The notes: a model not told the origin generated them from the letters alone. 64,000 bases of DNA from Psococerastis gibbosa (GCA_963971405.1 OZ020487.1:17023344-17087343), one strand, 5' to 3'; positions 32,811 to 45,142 are shown, numbered from the stretch's first letter. A program made the numbers and translations.

Positions 32811-34574
32811 GTAGTTTAGTAAGGCCATCGGGTACTTGGTAGCCATTTCTATTGTTCAATTATACCTATCCTGACGTGCTATAATAGTTAGGTAGCCACC
32901 AAACATGTAATTTCAGTCAAGGAGGCCTATCGTTTATTCCCGCCCAGATGACCTGCAAATCTTTGTCTTTCTTCAATATCAGCAGGGAGCATTAAACTAT
33001 AGTTTAAACCTTATAACTGCTGCTCGCAAAAAAAAATCAGCTCAACCAATTTCGATTACGATGCTACAGGCATAATATGCGGATCCAGGATTTAATTGGG
33101 GGAGGGGGCAGAATGGGGCGAAAATGTTCAATGGATTTTAGGGAGATTCATCTACCTATTGAGATGGCAACCAATGTTCGACTTCCGGAAAATTTCTTCA
33201 CAACTTTTCATTTCATGACCCCCTGAGCCTAAAACTACCCTCCGTTCAAAATGTTACATATTATGCTAGTGCTTCAGTTGCGATGCAGAAAGCTTCCTCT
33301 ATTGTATTGTATATATACTGTAACTTTTAGGAAACACTCTAACTTCCGATTTTTATAAACTTGGCACAAAAATTGATCATACGAATGTCTTGATCGAGGA
33401 TGTTAACCAGTTAGATCCAGTATTTAGTTAAAAGATGGCGGCCAATTGAAACCTTATATAATTCATATCTCAGTTAATATTGATCGCAGAGGAATGAATT
33501 TAAATTTGACTGAAAGCCCTTATTATTATCTACGATAATGGTTATCAACACTTTTTACGACAAATCAACGATTTCAAGATGACTTCCAGTCAAAGTAAAA
33601 ATAATTTAATAAGTAAAAGTTCATAGTCGTCATTGTTTGGAACACAAGAGTGTTTTGTGTGTTGATGTTGTGGTCGGGAAAATGAAGAATTTTTTATATT
33701 TTTTATTACATACATAGCGTAGGTAGCGTAGAGGAAAAGCAGGGTCTGCGGAATCTCCCTACACCTGATTGGCCAGAGTCGAAAGGGATTTTTAATAGCA
33801 ACTTGATTTGCAAAATACTTACTTTTCAAGAGAGCGTTCTAAAGTTGTTTCCGATTATTTTAATTTAGGCCTATTATCTCCTACACTTCAGCCAAGAAAA
33901 TTTTCGTTTTTATACAGGCTTGCAGATACGACGATTGAGCGTAAAAAAGAGGAAAATAAGAAATTTTTTGATGCAATAAAAAAATAGTTTTTTTTTCAGT
34001 TAAAACAGTTGGCAAATCAAGGAGCGTTTTAATGTATTTAGGTGAATAATGGGGGTTTACTAATTTTGACAGGCCGGCAACCTGGCGCTGAGGGACTAAG
34101 TTTAAACTTAACTAATAATTCGGGGTGCATCCTTCTTTGGTGATAGATTCTGCCAAAACAGTTCATTCTATCTAGTGCTTGGTCTAAAATGAGGGGGGGG
34201 GGGCACCCCTTAAGCACGCCATTAGTTAGAGGCTAGACTTTTTCAGTTCAGGTGTGAGCACCAACAAGTATGTTATGAAAACCCATAATATTATTGTTCA
34301 GAAACTTTCAGGCTGAAAGAGTTGTATATGGTGCTCAGGGGCTTAAACACCCCAACTTTCATGATAACAGGGCTTAGCACCCCTAAATAATTTATCATAC
34401 AATTTCGTGTTTTTTTTTTCGTATCTTCGAATAACATACAGTAATAGTACACTTTGGCTGGGGTGTGTCCGCAGCTGCTCGTGAGTCGTGATTGTTTTCA
34501 TTACTACAAGATACCTTCTTGTACATTAACGTTGTAATAGTGTATACTAGTGTAACTTAGAAGATACGCCTTAC
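32811..34574. other. No gene seen
   Basis: AT-rich. Short G runs near 34192 and scattered repeat phrases. The 79-codon minus frame at 33590-33829 is unsupported. Confidence 0.4.
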
Positions 34575-35122
34575 CAACCCAAAACACTCCGTGTAAAAAA
34601 TACCAAGTTCCTTTGGCCCATCAAAGTTGTGATATCCAGATGGGCCAAGTTCCTTTTTTTCTGCCTATGTATGTTGTGATATCAGGATGGGCCAAATTCT
34701 TGTAATTTTTCTCTTTGAATATTTTCTCTAAAAGATTAATTTAAATTTTTTTTCAGAACTTGGGTGCTTCCCTTGCAAAACTCTTCGTAGTTTCCTATCG
34801 TTTATTAGAGGTATACTTACGTAACGACACTGTGGCCACAGTTGCAAATTTGTCATTTAGCCATATCTTATGCGTCATCATTGGCCAATTACAGCAAGTG
34901 TCAGTGTCAAGGTACATAAGCATGAAGAAGCACCAAGTTCTAAAAAAAAAATTTAAATTAATCTTTTAGTGAAAATATTCAAAGAGAAAAATTACAAGAA
35001 CTTGGCCCATCCTGATATCACAACATACATAGGCTGAAAAAAGGAACTTGGCCCATCTGGATATCACAACTTTGATGGGCCAAAGGAACTTGGTATTTTT
35101 TACACGGAGTGTTTTGGGTTGG
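34575..35122. mobile_element. 548-bp foldback element with arms of about 205 bp
   Basis: Left arm 34575 to about 34788 starts CCAACCCAAAACACTCCGTG. The right arm, about 34918-35122, is its inverse with only a few changes. Each arm has sub-repeats GATGGGCCAAGTTC and GTTGTGATATC. The unique centre (about 130 bases) has no convincing gene. No clear target duplication is visible. The near-identity of the arms points to a recent insertion or gene conversion. Confidence 0.85.
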
Positions 35123-36951
35123 ATATCATATCATTTTGTACAAATAACAAATAACTTGACAAGTATGCATGGACTGTTAAAAAAATTGAAAGACAGAGGA
35201 AGAATTTGCCATCTATTCACCAAACATGGTTGTACTATGTATGGTGAAAAATGCTGGAACCGGAACAGCCATGATGGAAGATCGAGAATAAATTTGAAAA
35301 ATGAAGATTCGAGAATTTTCGGGAAGAGTCTAGCTAGCACCAGAGTAACTAGAAGACTGACAAGTTATTGATAGCCCATATGAAAGAAAGAACAATATAC
35401 AACATGCGAATTGCGAACCACTATACATAGATATACCTACCTACCTACGTAGGAATGAAGCACATCTAGAAGCTAGCTTTCGTTAAGTGACTACGTTAAG
35501 TTACGAAATCTATTTTCTGAATAAAGTGGAAAAAACGGGAAATGGCAAGAATGAACCCAATCCCAAATTTCAGTTGTCCTGAACACGTGGATGGGATGAG
35601 CGTGCCATAGGTATGCTCGGCCGTAAGCTAAGTACGTAAAATTCATTACGTGATTGCTAAGTTATCTTAAAACTTTTTCGGGTTTTTTGATTTATTCTGG
35701 GGGTTTGATGGTAAGAAGAGACTAATTCCTGAGTTTCACATCTCCAGCACATCTGGAAGTGGTCTATAATTTGTGTCAGTCAGTCAGTGAGTCCACGCGA
35801 AAAGCGTGGTTTTGGGGTATATGGATTTCAGCAACCAATCATGCTAGAGTGCTGAATTTTTAAATTGGGATTCTGTGCTGTATTTAAAGCCTGAATGCAA
35901 AATTAGAGGTCAATCGGACAACTGGGTGAGCTACAGTGATGGTTGGAAAGTGGCTAAAATGCCGTAAACTCGCCGTGGAGAGATACTTGCTAGGCAGCTC
36001 ATCGGGGGTGTATATGGAACTTGGTCGCGCGCTGCCGCGGGTGCTAGATTTGGTGTAATTGGGATTGCGGATATTCTACCTACACAAAATGGCAATAGCT
36101 ATCGCTATTCAACACTTGATGCAACACTTCGGCTACTTACACTAAAACATAACATGGATGGTGTCATTTTATATGGAACACATCATCAACTCATACATAT
36201 AACATAATAATAATAATAAAATAATAAAAAATAATAATAAAATAAATAATAATATATTATTACAAAGCATTGTTGGTTAACATTGTACCTACTATAAACT
36301 TAATATTAAATCAATGGGATTACAGTTGCAGGTTGTAATCGCAATCATTTGCGATTGCAATTAAGAGTTTGGTTTCTTGGTCGAAAACGTACAAGTAAAA
36401 ACTTACAACATTTTACATCGATCGTATATAGGGGCTTTGTTCAGTGGCGTTCATATATATTCTCGAAAAAAAAACACCAATATGACTTGTGAGCTGCATA
36501 AATGTACAATACAATGTATAAGGTAATTTTCCAGATCTAATGATTGATGTTCTGTAAGCAGTATGCGGTTTGGTTGGTAGAGTCTAGTGTTGACTCGGGC
36601 TTCAGCCCACGGCAGGAGGTTGATAGCGAGAGAGGCGGTCTGGTCCCGACCCTTCTCGAAAATATTTTATACATACACCACTGACTTCTGTAGAAAGGTA
36701 ACTTAGTGAGCAACAGGGCAATGAGATGAGTGCCCGCGTTGCGTTGGGTGAAGACGTGTCAATGAAAGCAATATTCGTATGGAGAACGAGAATGTTGTTT
36801 ACATTAGCTTTTTACTAATTTAGAATTGATTTTCATATTTCAAGATTATTCGAGAACGATGTTTACATTAGTTATTTTTTCAAGATTATTCGCATACGCA
36901 TGTGGGTAATACCTGTGCTGAGTTACGACAGGTCACCGATTGGTATGATGT
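35123..36951. other. Unassigned, repeat-like
   Basis: 35740-36060 contains GTCAGTCAGTCAGTGAGT followed by a block ending ATGCCGTAAACTCGCC, typical of a dispersed element. 36190-36260 is an (AAT)n-rich run. 36885-36950 holds a SINE-D scrap on the minus strand (GGGTAATACCTGTGCTGAG). No gene seen. Confidence 0.4.
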
Positions 36952-36959
36952 GTCGCACA

Positions 36960-37585
36960 CAGTGGCGTATTAAACAAAAAGTTTTGGGAGGGGCGGATCT
37001 TATTTGAGAAGCAAGTGCCCCCCTTCCGACGCTGCCGTTGTCACAAACACTACTTGAAAAGCCAATGTGCCAGATGCAGATAGGCACCAAGGGGGGGCCG
37101 GGGGTCTCTCCCGGGGGAAAAATTTGAAACTATAACAGTGGGGTTTTATGCATTTTTACAGCAAAATTATAGATGTTTTAAATATTACAAACCATTGATT
37201 TTAAAATGCTTCTTTGCATAATTCTGGAAACAGGGGGCCCGGGGGTTTCTCCCGGGGGAAAAATATGAAAATGTAAGTGCAAAATAGTGGGATTTTACGC
37301 ATTTCAACAGCAGTAAAGTATAGATCTTAAAGGAAAGCTTATTTTAAAGCTAACAATTTTTACAGCGAATCTTACAATTAACTACTTAAAAATAACAATG
37401 TAGCTACCATACATTAAGTAATCTTCTCATTCTCACATCCATTTCTTCTCATTCTCTCACGCAATCACTCTATGTGATAGAAAACGCCTATTTCTTTTCA
37501 GAGCTTTGGGTGCTTTGGGGGAGCGGCCGCCCCCACCGCCCCCTTTAATTCGCCCCTTTAATCCGCCCCCTTTAATCCGCCCCTG
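36960..37585. mobile_element. Non-autonomous hAT-type element, perfect 8-bp TSD
   Basis: Begins CAGTGGCGTATTAAAC and ends TTTAATCCGCCCCTG, flanked by GTCGCACA on both sides (36952-36959 and 37586-37593). The interior has two units of GGGTTTCTCCCGGGGGAAAA followed by AATAGTGGGATTTTACGC, a phrase it shares with 4002-4290 and 47970-48256. No transposase frame. Confidence 0.85.
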
Positions 37586-37593
37586 GTCGCACA

Positions 37594-38930
37594 TTTATAC
37601 GAACAAGCTACCAATATACCATCGAAGGCCGTTTAGGCTATAAAACTAAAACTAAAATACTTATTTTATTGGATACATTTTCTAGGGGGGGGGGGGCGGA
37701 TGACGCTTTCGGCGCCCTTCCAGCACTTGTCTCATATCATATCATATCTCATATACCATCATGTACATGGGCTATCATACATCATACTTCCCGGTGGCCA
37801 TAGATACTTTAAGGAAACTTTAAAAAGAATGTGTGAAAGGTCTCCCCCGGGGGAACATTTTTAAAATGTAAGTGCAAAACAGTGAGGTTTTACAGCAGCA
37901 GGAATGCTTGCAAAGGAATGCATATTCATATTGCTCCAAACAGGGGGACCGGGGGTCTCCCCATGGGGAACATTTAGAAAAAATACGTGCTAAATAGTGA
38001 GGGTTTACGATTTTAACAGCAGTAAAGTTTATAATTTACTGAGAAAGACATATTCATATTACCGAACTAGATTTATTTAATTCTCAACTTTTCATTTCGG
38101 GGTGGGCTGCAGCCCAATAAGCCCCCCCCCTTGGTTACGGCCTTGGGGGGGGGGTACCGAGGGGGGGCCAGGACAGATTTCCGGAGTGGCCATTCCGGGA
38201 AAAGTGAGTAAGGCTACCAAGCCAAATTAATTTTTATCGAAAATGCATTGATGTGGTTGTTAGCGAAACGAAGCACATTAATTTACGGTGCATTGCTTGA
38301 AAAGCCCATGCGCCTGGTGCAGAAAGGTACCAATGGAGGGTCCGGGGGTCTTCACCCGGGGAAAATTTTGAAAATATAAGTGAAAAATAGTGGGGTTTAA
38401 CGCGTTTTAAAAGCAATAAAGTATAAAAAAATTTAAGGTTACAAAGAAATGCTTAAATTGAAATTGAATCCTCGGCTAAGACTGCCCGCCTTTCCAAGAA
38501 TAATATCAAAGATTCAAGATGGGTAATTGCATCGTCAATGGGCAATCCTAGTTTTTGCAGCGCATTCTGAACCATGTCCACAGTTCATCATCCTCATTGA
38601 TTAAATTTAAATAAACAAAACAAAAAAACCAAATGTCAAACACAAAACGTGTCATTAATCAGTAGTTGCAGCAAAATTGAATTTTACTCTCCGCACCTAA
38701 CGCCATAATTTTCCCGCGCCCGCCAAAAAAGTTTGTTTCTTCTTTTCTCAATGCGGACTAAACTTAAAATAATTTTTTCGATTAAAACCAATTATACTTT
38801 ACTTTATTTGCTCAATAAATTGCTATAGCAATTTTTTTCTTCCTCTCATTTTGGCACCCCTTCTTATCTGGCGCCGGGGGCGGTCCGCCCCCCCCCCTCG
38901 CGACGCCACTGACGCCACTTGCTTTTGGCT
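37594..38930. repeat. Array of hAT-MITE internal units and G/C runs
   Basis: Units like those inside 36960-37585 recur at about 37842-37905, 37940-38040 and 38335-38412, with G runs near 37686, 38121 and 38888. The end CGCGACGCCACTG near 38910 looks like a hAT-type right terminus whose left partner I could not place. Confidence 0.5.
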
Positions 38931-40259
38931 TCCTTTCACCCAATCTTCCACAACATACAATATTACGATGACATGCGTAAGGTATGTGACTGTAACATTG
39001 CTCTGTCAGTCAATGTCCTGCACCTACACCTTGAAGGTCGTATATGGGACAGGACCCATGGGAACTGGGCTGGGGCCCTCATTAGCATTGTCTCTTCCAT
39101 GGTATTAACAGGAAGAACACGTGGATGAGCAAAAGCTCACGAGGACAGGAACAGGATATGATACCTGTCGTACTTGGTTGAAATATGGCGGAAGGATATG
39201 CAATGCATGCAGATTAAGCCAAGTAAAGTTCTTTTAATTTTTCTATTATAATAATAAAATTCATTATTATTTTGTAACATCCATTTAATGGCAAAAAAAA
39301 CTCTATACTCTTGAAAACCTAGCTCTTGGCTCAGAAAGTGGTCGTATGTACTAGTAAGTATATCGTACACACATCAGGCTATACCGTTTAGTTAATTGTA
39401 TACTGCTCAGGGTATCAAGAAACACTAGACTCGGAAGTTTTTTTTCTAGTTTTATAAGGTGCCATTGAAATTATTAATTACCATCCTCGCTTATATTGTA
39501 ACCCCACCTTGGTTTTAAGTCAAAATTTTGTGGTTTTAGAAACCTATAATATTGAATGGAGCTGAAGAGAGCGTGCCAGAATCGAGGGGAGTTGAGGCAT
39601 CGAAGTCACATGTTGCTGCCAACCAGCCATCCGGCTGTAACTTAAAGAAGAAGAATATTGATCCATAAGGGATAAGAAAATCCCTGATTATTAATATTAA
39701 GTAGTATGGGTGAAACTCGTTTAGGAAAGAACCTCAGTTAGTAGAGAACTTCTACTGGACTGTACTTACCTAGGGCCTATATGATAAAGTTAGCTCCAAA
39801 TTAGTTCTCATATTCAAGTTGATAAACAGGTAATTAAGTTTAATCAAGTCTTCAAGTCCGTCATTCTATTGTCTTTTGTAACATGATTGTGAATATTGTC
39901 ATTTGCCAGGTAAGAGAACGGATATATTACTCCTTGTCTAATAATCATCTGTCTACGAAGGACATATACAAGGGTAGAACCCTTGAAACTGGTCCTACCC
40001 AAAAAATATTTAAAATACTAATTAGGCTTGAACGATTCTAAGACTCGTGATTGAGGCGGCATAAGCGAAAAGCCAACTTTTCTGTGCAGGGCCTGTCATG
40101 CAGTAGAGCAACTGAACTCAATGAAGAGTCAACGGCATAAGGATGTAGAAGGCGACGGGGAACCACTGCATTAAAATTCCCTAGTGTAGACATCTTTACA
40201 ATTGCCATGATCATCGCCAATCTTTGATACAAGAGGGATTAGTAGAAGAAGAAGATTAA
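38931..40259. other. No gene seen; possible retroelement scraps
   Basis: A piece at about 39540-39640 (GAGTTGAGGCATCGAAGTCA...TTGCTGCCAACCA) has a reverse counterpart at about 51900-51970, so it is a dispersed repeat. The other open frames here are short and unsupported. Confidence 0.35.
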
Positions 40260-40400
40260 AAACAGCGACGGCCTAGGCCCGAAGACTTGTTGGGGAGCCT
40301 CCCTCCTGACCACTGCTCTATCTGCAAAATTGTGGTCACCAATATACCAGGCAGTCGCGCTCTTCCCTACCGGTGAAGGTAAGGTACGGTAGGTACCCAT
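40260..40400 (-). repeat. Family H dispersed repeat
   Basis: Reverse copy: GGCCTAGGCCCGAAGACTTG, CTGACCACTGCTCTATCTG and CCCTACCGGTGAAGG, abutting the family B element. Confidence 0.55.
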
Positions 40401-40790
40401 TACGTGCCCATTCCATTGACCCACTAGGGCTATTTCCAAAAACGGTGACGTGGTAGCAGACATTCAAGACTTAGGTGGCGTTTCCACCGACCTCGCATTG
40501 CAGAATTGACGGAAATGTTTATTTTCCTCTATGCCATAGTTAAAATTGATCAATGATCATACAGTAAAATCAGAAACAAACAAACTAAAATTAAAAAATG
40601 GCGTCATGGGATATGTTAAGAACAAACATTTTAATAGATTTCTATAAAAAGAAAAATTCTAATTTCCGTCAATGTCATTTGCATTCTGCAATGCGAGGTC
40701 GGTGGAAACGCCACCTAAGTCTTGAATGTCTGCTACCACGTCACCGTTTTTGTAAATAGCCCTAGCCGGTCGATGGAATGGGCGCCTTAG
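40401..40790. mobile_element. Family B foldback MITE
   Basis: CGTGCCCATTCCATTGACCC faces GGTCGATGGAATGGGCGCC. The nested inner repeat GGTGGCGTTTCCACCGACC faces GGTCGGTGGAAACGCCACC around TGATCAATGATCA. Confidence 0.8.
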
Positions 40791-40925
40791 GGTGGGGCGG
40801 ACTATTAAGGCCAGGCAGAAGTTTCTTCTTTTATTTTGAGTCTCAAACCTAGTCCTCTCGTTTCAAGGTCTAGTTCTCTAGACCATATGAAAATATTTCT
40901 GACGGTACATACAATTTAACACACT

Positions 40926-41130
40926 TAAGACATGTAGCGTAGTAGTACGGACTCTGACTTTCACCCGAAAGGTTGTTGGTTCGAGTCCCACACTAGCTAC
41001 ATTTTCTGACCATGCTTCGGAGGGCATGTAAAGCAGGCGGTCCCGGGCCTTCCTAGTTGAGTGTAAGGTAGGGCTTTATAGCCCTAAGTCCGCTAGGTTG
41101 GCTTAGTTAATAGAAACAATAAAAAGTCCT
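40926..41130 (+). mobile_element. SINE-C copy
   Basis: TAGCGTAGTAGTACGGACTC, then GGTTCGAGTCCC (B box), then GGGCATGTAAAGCAGGCGG and CCGCTAGGTTGGCTTAGTTA. One of the best preserved copies. Confidence 0.8.
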
Positions 41131-41348
41131 TATCATATCATATTATATTCATTAAATCATAGGCCTCGATCGACGATACAGGCGATTTTTGCGTTTTTGT
41201 TCCTTTTTGTTTTATGCCATGTGGCATAATTATTCATTATCATTATTAATTATTATTATCATTAAGCCTCATATTACTCTTGGTAATAGGTCTGTTGAAA
41301 ATTCTTTGTAATGATATTATGTCTGAAATTAGAGAATAAATAAAAACT

Positions 41349-41420
41349 GGACTTGGCGAGATTCGAACCCACGATCTACGCCTAACCGGGGTGTCGTCTT
41401 AACCGCTGGACCACAAGCCC
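41349..41420 (-). tRNA. tRNA-like cloverleaf, probable pseudogene or SINE head
   Basis: On the minus strand 72 bases fold as a tRNA: acceptor arm GGGCTTG with CAAGTCC (one G-U pair), A box TGGTCCAGCGG, T arm GTGGG-TTCGAAT-CTCGC, B box GGTTCGAATCT. The anticodon stem ACACC/GGCGT has one mismatch and the loop CCGGTTA lacks the usual U33, so a working tRNA is doubtful. If read, the anticodon would be GGT (Thr). Confidence 0.4.
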
Positions 41421-42618
41421 ACACAAGAACAGCTAATGAATATCCTCTACTTATATGCTCGTATTTTGATATGATTCGTAATGTTAGACAGGTTAGCACA
41501 GCTACACAACTATCTAACCGAACATGTCTGTGCGCTTACTTAATGCCCTAAATGGCAATGCTTTACACGTTACTTTACACTTTACAATAATGATATTATG
41601 TAGCCAATTGTCCTAAATTGATTAGGTATATCAAACGAAAAGATACAACTCCTTCAAGACATCGGTAATTTCATGTACCCAGTGTCCTACTCTATTGTAT
41701 TTTGCAGTCAGAAAAAGTGTTTCGACATTTTACACAGTTTTCAACGCATCAACAAATTGTCAGTCTATCATTGTTCTGCTACTGCGTTTACATAACTACT
41801 ATGGTGGACATGTCCTGATGTCCAGGAAATTCAAATGCCGTCACACTCTTTGACCAAACTTTCCAACTCGTGAAGGTGTTCAATGGGCCCAACCAATGAC
41901 AAAAATATACACTGTGAATGTATACATTTACAATAGTATAGTATAGGTAGGAATGGTAGGAATAAGTTGTACTATGTAGGTGCAAGATAGCTAGCCTACA
42001 ACAATATTATCGTCAAGGTATAGTTTTAGTCTCGGCACAAAAGGAAACCGTTTCTACCCAGCCTTAATATTTTAAAAACCTTACATTTTGGTTACAATAA
42101 TGGTTTGAGCAGGTTGTTACTCTGCGCCTTGAGATCTATGATACTTGGTTGGATTCTGAATGACGCAGTTCTAAAACTATGATGAGATGACTGCTGATAC
42201 TATGTCACAGGCTCAGTCACAAAAAGCCAGCAAAACCCGGATATATACCAATTGGGTAAAGGAAGCGGCTGCCAGCCAAATTGCTGCGGAAATTTTACAA
42301 ACAACCCACGTATATTGTTGGTTACACAAATATTCGTAAACCTAATATACTGTGTCACGGTCCTGCATTGTACCATTATTTTTCCTAGTCTGTATACGAA
42401 ATTTGACGAAATATGTGTATTTACGAGTACCTACCTACAGTACTTAAATACCTAATGCCCTAAAAGCATGCTTATTAACCATCAAGGAATTACAGTAATC
42501 AGAACTGACTCTAAGAGCTAAAATAATATACTTATAGTTCAGGTGGAGACGTTCCGTAGTGGGACCCTCCTTTAAAGTAAACAATATAATATATTATACT
42601 GCAGTAAAAAACTATACA
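41421..42618. other. No gene seen
   Basis: AT-rich intergenic sequence 3' of the 371-residue gene. Short unsupported frames only. Confidence 0.4.
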
Positions 42619-42707
42619 TTTATTAAGTTTAACTATAAAAAGTTATATTGGTAACTAAACGTTTCACATAAAAAAGAAATACCTAATGATAATTTGCAAC
42701 AATTTTA

Positions 42708-45092
42708 TCAACTAATGTCCCTCCTCTCAACATTGTCCGATTTGGCATTACGCTCCAGAGAGGATGGTCCACTCTGGCCGTCATATAGTCTTCCAGTTGG
42801 AAACAACCCATATCCAGCCTGATTAGCTCTGGCATAAGCTGAAGACAAACCAATATTACTGGGTGCGTACTGCTGTGTTGCATAAGGACCTTGCGCAGCT
42901 AGCTGACCTGCAACGGCACCAACTGCCGCTTGCAAATAGGGCGAATTACCTCCTTGAACTGAAATGGGTATCTGCTCAACTGCAAAACCTTTCCCATTCG
43001 AGAGTATAAGCCTTTGGGGAGCGTTAAGTGTTGTAATTTTACCACTTCCTGGTAGGAACTCAGGGCGAATAGCTGTTACACCGCCAGTTGCAGGTGATCT
43101 CTGAGGTGAGTTGGCTGAGAAAAGTGGGTTTCCACCCCCTGCAGTAAGAGCTGCATTTTGCAGATATGCAGCACCGCCTGGCCCAAAAACACCTCCCGTT
43201 AATCCAGTCAACGCAGCGTTTGGAACGTTGTAAACAGGTACTCCGTTGCCGTTCGCATTTGTCAACGCAGCGTTCGTACCGGTTACGGGTTGTAACAGAT
43301 ACTGCTTGCCGTTCTTCTGCACTATTTTTTGATTTGCGGCAAGCGGTTGCACCAAATATTGTTTCCCGTTATTTTGCAGGATGACACTTTGTCCAGGAAA
43401 GTTAAATTGTGGGTATCCCTGAGGCTGGAATCCTTGCGGGGGAAAGCCTTGCGGCTGGAAGCCTTGTGGCTGGAATCCTTGTGGCTGGAAGCCAGGGTTG
43501 GCTCCAGGAAAGCCATATCCATTGTAGAACGGTTGCTGAGGAAAGAATGGGTTCCCTCCTATGAAAGGAGGCTGACCTGGCTGGGGAGCTAAAGGTTGTT
43601 GATTGGGATTGGGTTGGTTTGGCTGTTCGACGTCTGGGATTCCGTTTAAGTCCACTTCCTCACCCGTTCCATCGTTCTGTCGTTTAAGTTTGGGCTCTAA
43701 TATGTCAGCTTTCTTTGTTAGTCTATCTGTATCTGCTTGATTTTCTGAAATGAAAGATATAGTTGAAGTTAGAGACCTATGCAGCATATTATCTTACTAG
43801 TGTAATTATTGAAACTAAAATAATAAAGTTATTGCATTGTAATGTATTGTATTGCATATATAAGGTACAAATGCACAACGGACTCAGTACATTGCCCCCT
43901 GTACTGGAGATATTACCATACAATCATACGACAGGTACGGCACCTGGCATAAATATTCAAATGCATACTAGGCTACCTACTAGCTAGGCTACTTCAAAAA
44001 GTAAAAGTTTTAATATTGGCTATATTCTTTCAAAAATGTGACTTATTTTAATTTTATTGGCAAAATGGTGCAGAAACGCATCAGTCAAGTGTAACAATTT
44101 AATGAAAACTAGGAAATATCCGGAGTTTAATTTTTTTATGAAGCCTAGGTAGCAGTAAAAAAAATTATATACAGTAATTTTCATAGCGTTTGCTACATAT
44201 CCTACTATGTCAGTAGCAGTCGAACAGCAAAGCATACCCTTACCCTACAAACTGCGTGCATGCCATAAGGCGGGGTTTCCACCGACCTCCCATTGCAGAA
44301 TGCACATACGTTGACGTGGTAGCAGAAGCAGACATTCATGACTTAGGCGGGTATTCCACCGACCTCTCATAGCAGAATGCAAATGACATTGACGGAAATT
44401 TGAATTTTTCTTTTTATAAAACTCTATTAAAATGTTTGTACTTAACATATATATTTTTTAATTTTAGTTTGTGATTTTACTCTGTGATCATTGATCAATT
44501 CTAACTATAGCATAGAGCAAAACAAAAATTTTCGTCAATGTCATTTGTATTCTGCAATGAGAGGTCGGTGGAAACCCCGCCTAAGTAAGTGTATAATTTT
44601 GTTATATCGTATATCGGATTGGGCCGACTGAGTAGACCAACCATATATTCTTTGTGATTTTTCATTAAAGCTAGTAAAAAATTTCTACAACCATTCCGTC
44701 GCAGTGAACATCTCTAGGCTTTGGAATTCCTTGCCAGAAAAACCTAGGACAGACAACAGCTTGGGGAGATTTAGGATATCCTGTCTTCAGCTTCTGGGGA
44801 GTGAAGTGAGAGAGTGAATGAGTGTCTGTTCCAATATTATTTTCTCTCTATTTCTTTTGTAATTTTTTTTAAAGAAAATTTTTATGTTATTAATTTGAAA
44901 AATAATTTGTGAGCTAAAATAGGTTAGCTGGTAGAGTAGCCCTTCGGGGCTAAAGCTCGCCTAATATAAAGACGTTTTTCATTTCATTTCAATAACTTAA
45001 ATACAAAACATACCTTCTGCAGCAACATTTCTCTGAAGAATACACACGCTACAGGAGAAAATGAGAAAGTTTTGAATGACCGTATGCCGCAT
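42708..45092 (-). CDS. Secreted Pro/Gln/Gly-rich protein, 371 aa
   Basis: Exon 1 is 45014-45092 (ATG 45090-45092, 26 codons plus one base, donor GAAG|GTATGT). Exon 2 is 42708-43744 (acceptor CTTTCATTTCAG). Phase 1 fits. The leader MRHTVIQNFLIFSCSVCILQ ends near NVAAE. Then come a charged stretch with KLKRQ, a Pro/Gln/Asn segment, five tandem QPQGF-type pentapeptides at about 112-137, and three related units containing NGKQYLVQP, NGKQYLLQP and SNGKGFAVEQ at about 152, 171 and 278. An Ala/Gly/Asn region and an acidic tail SDNVERRDIS follow. TATAAAAT lies at 45135-45142 and AATAAA at 42619-42624. No enzymatic domain. Likely a cuticle, chorion or glue-type structural protein; the family is not recognised. 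Confidence 0.87.
44266..44584. mobile_element. Family B foldback MITE
   Basis: TAAGGCGGGGTTTCCACCG faces CGGTGGAAACCCCGCCTAA, with exact TAA flanks. Lies in the intron of the 371-residue gene. Confidence 0.8.
44660..44995 (+). mobile_element. LINE 3' end with ORF2 C-terminus
   Basis: Reads HSVAVNISRLWNSLPEKPRT then DNSLGRFRISCLQLLGSEVR and a stop at 44815-44817. R-L-W-N-S-L-P is a hallmark of the end of LINE reverse-transcriptase proteins. The 3' UTR ends with the hairpin AGCCCTTCGGGGCT and a TTTCA tail. The same 3' UTR end recurs at 62985-63065. The tail ends about 18 bases from the splice donor of the 371-residue gene. Confidence 0.75.
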
Positions 45093-45134
45093 TATGTTGT
45101 TTGCGTATAACGCGCGCCGCCTGCCTTACCTCTC

Positions 45135-45142
45135 ATTTTATA
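45135..45142 (-). promoter_or_regulatory. TATA box of the 371-aa secreted gene
   Basis: TATAAAAT on the minus strand, about 43 bases upstream of the ATG at 45092. Confidence 0.6.

Noticed and set aside
40038-40232. 64-codon minus frame with GATGATCATGGCAATTG context
   Set aside because: Looks like a dispersed repeat, but I could not match it to another copy in the window or to a known family with confidence.
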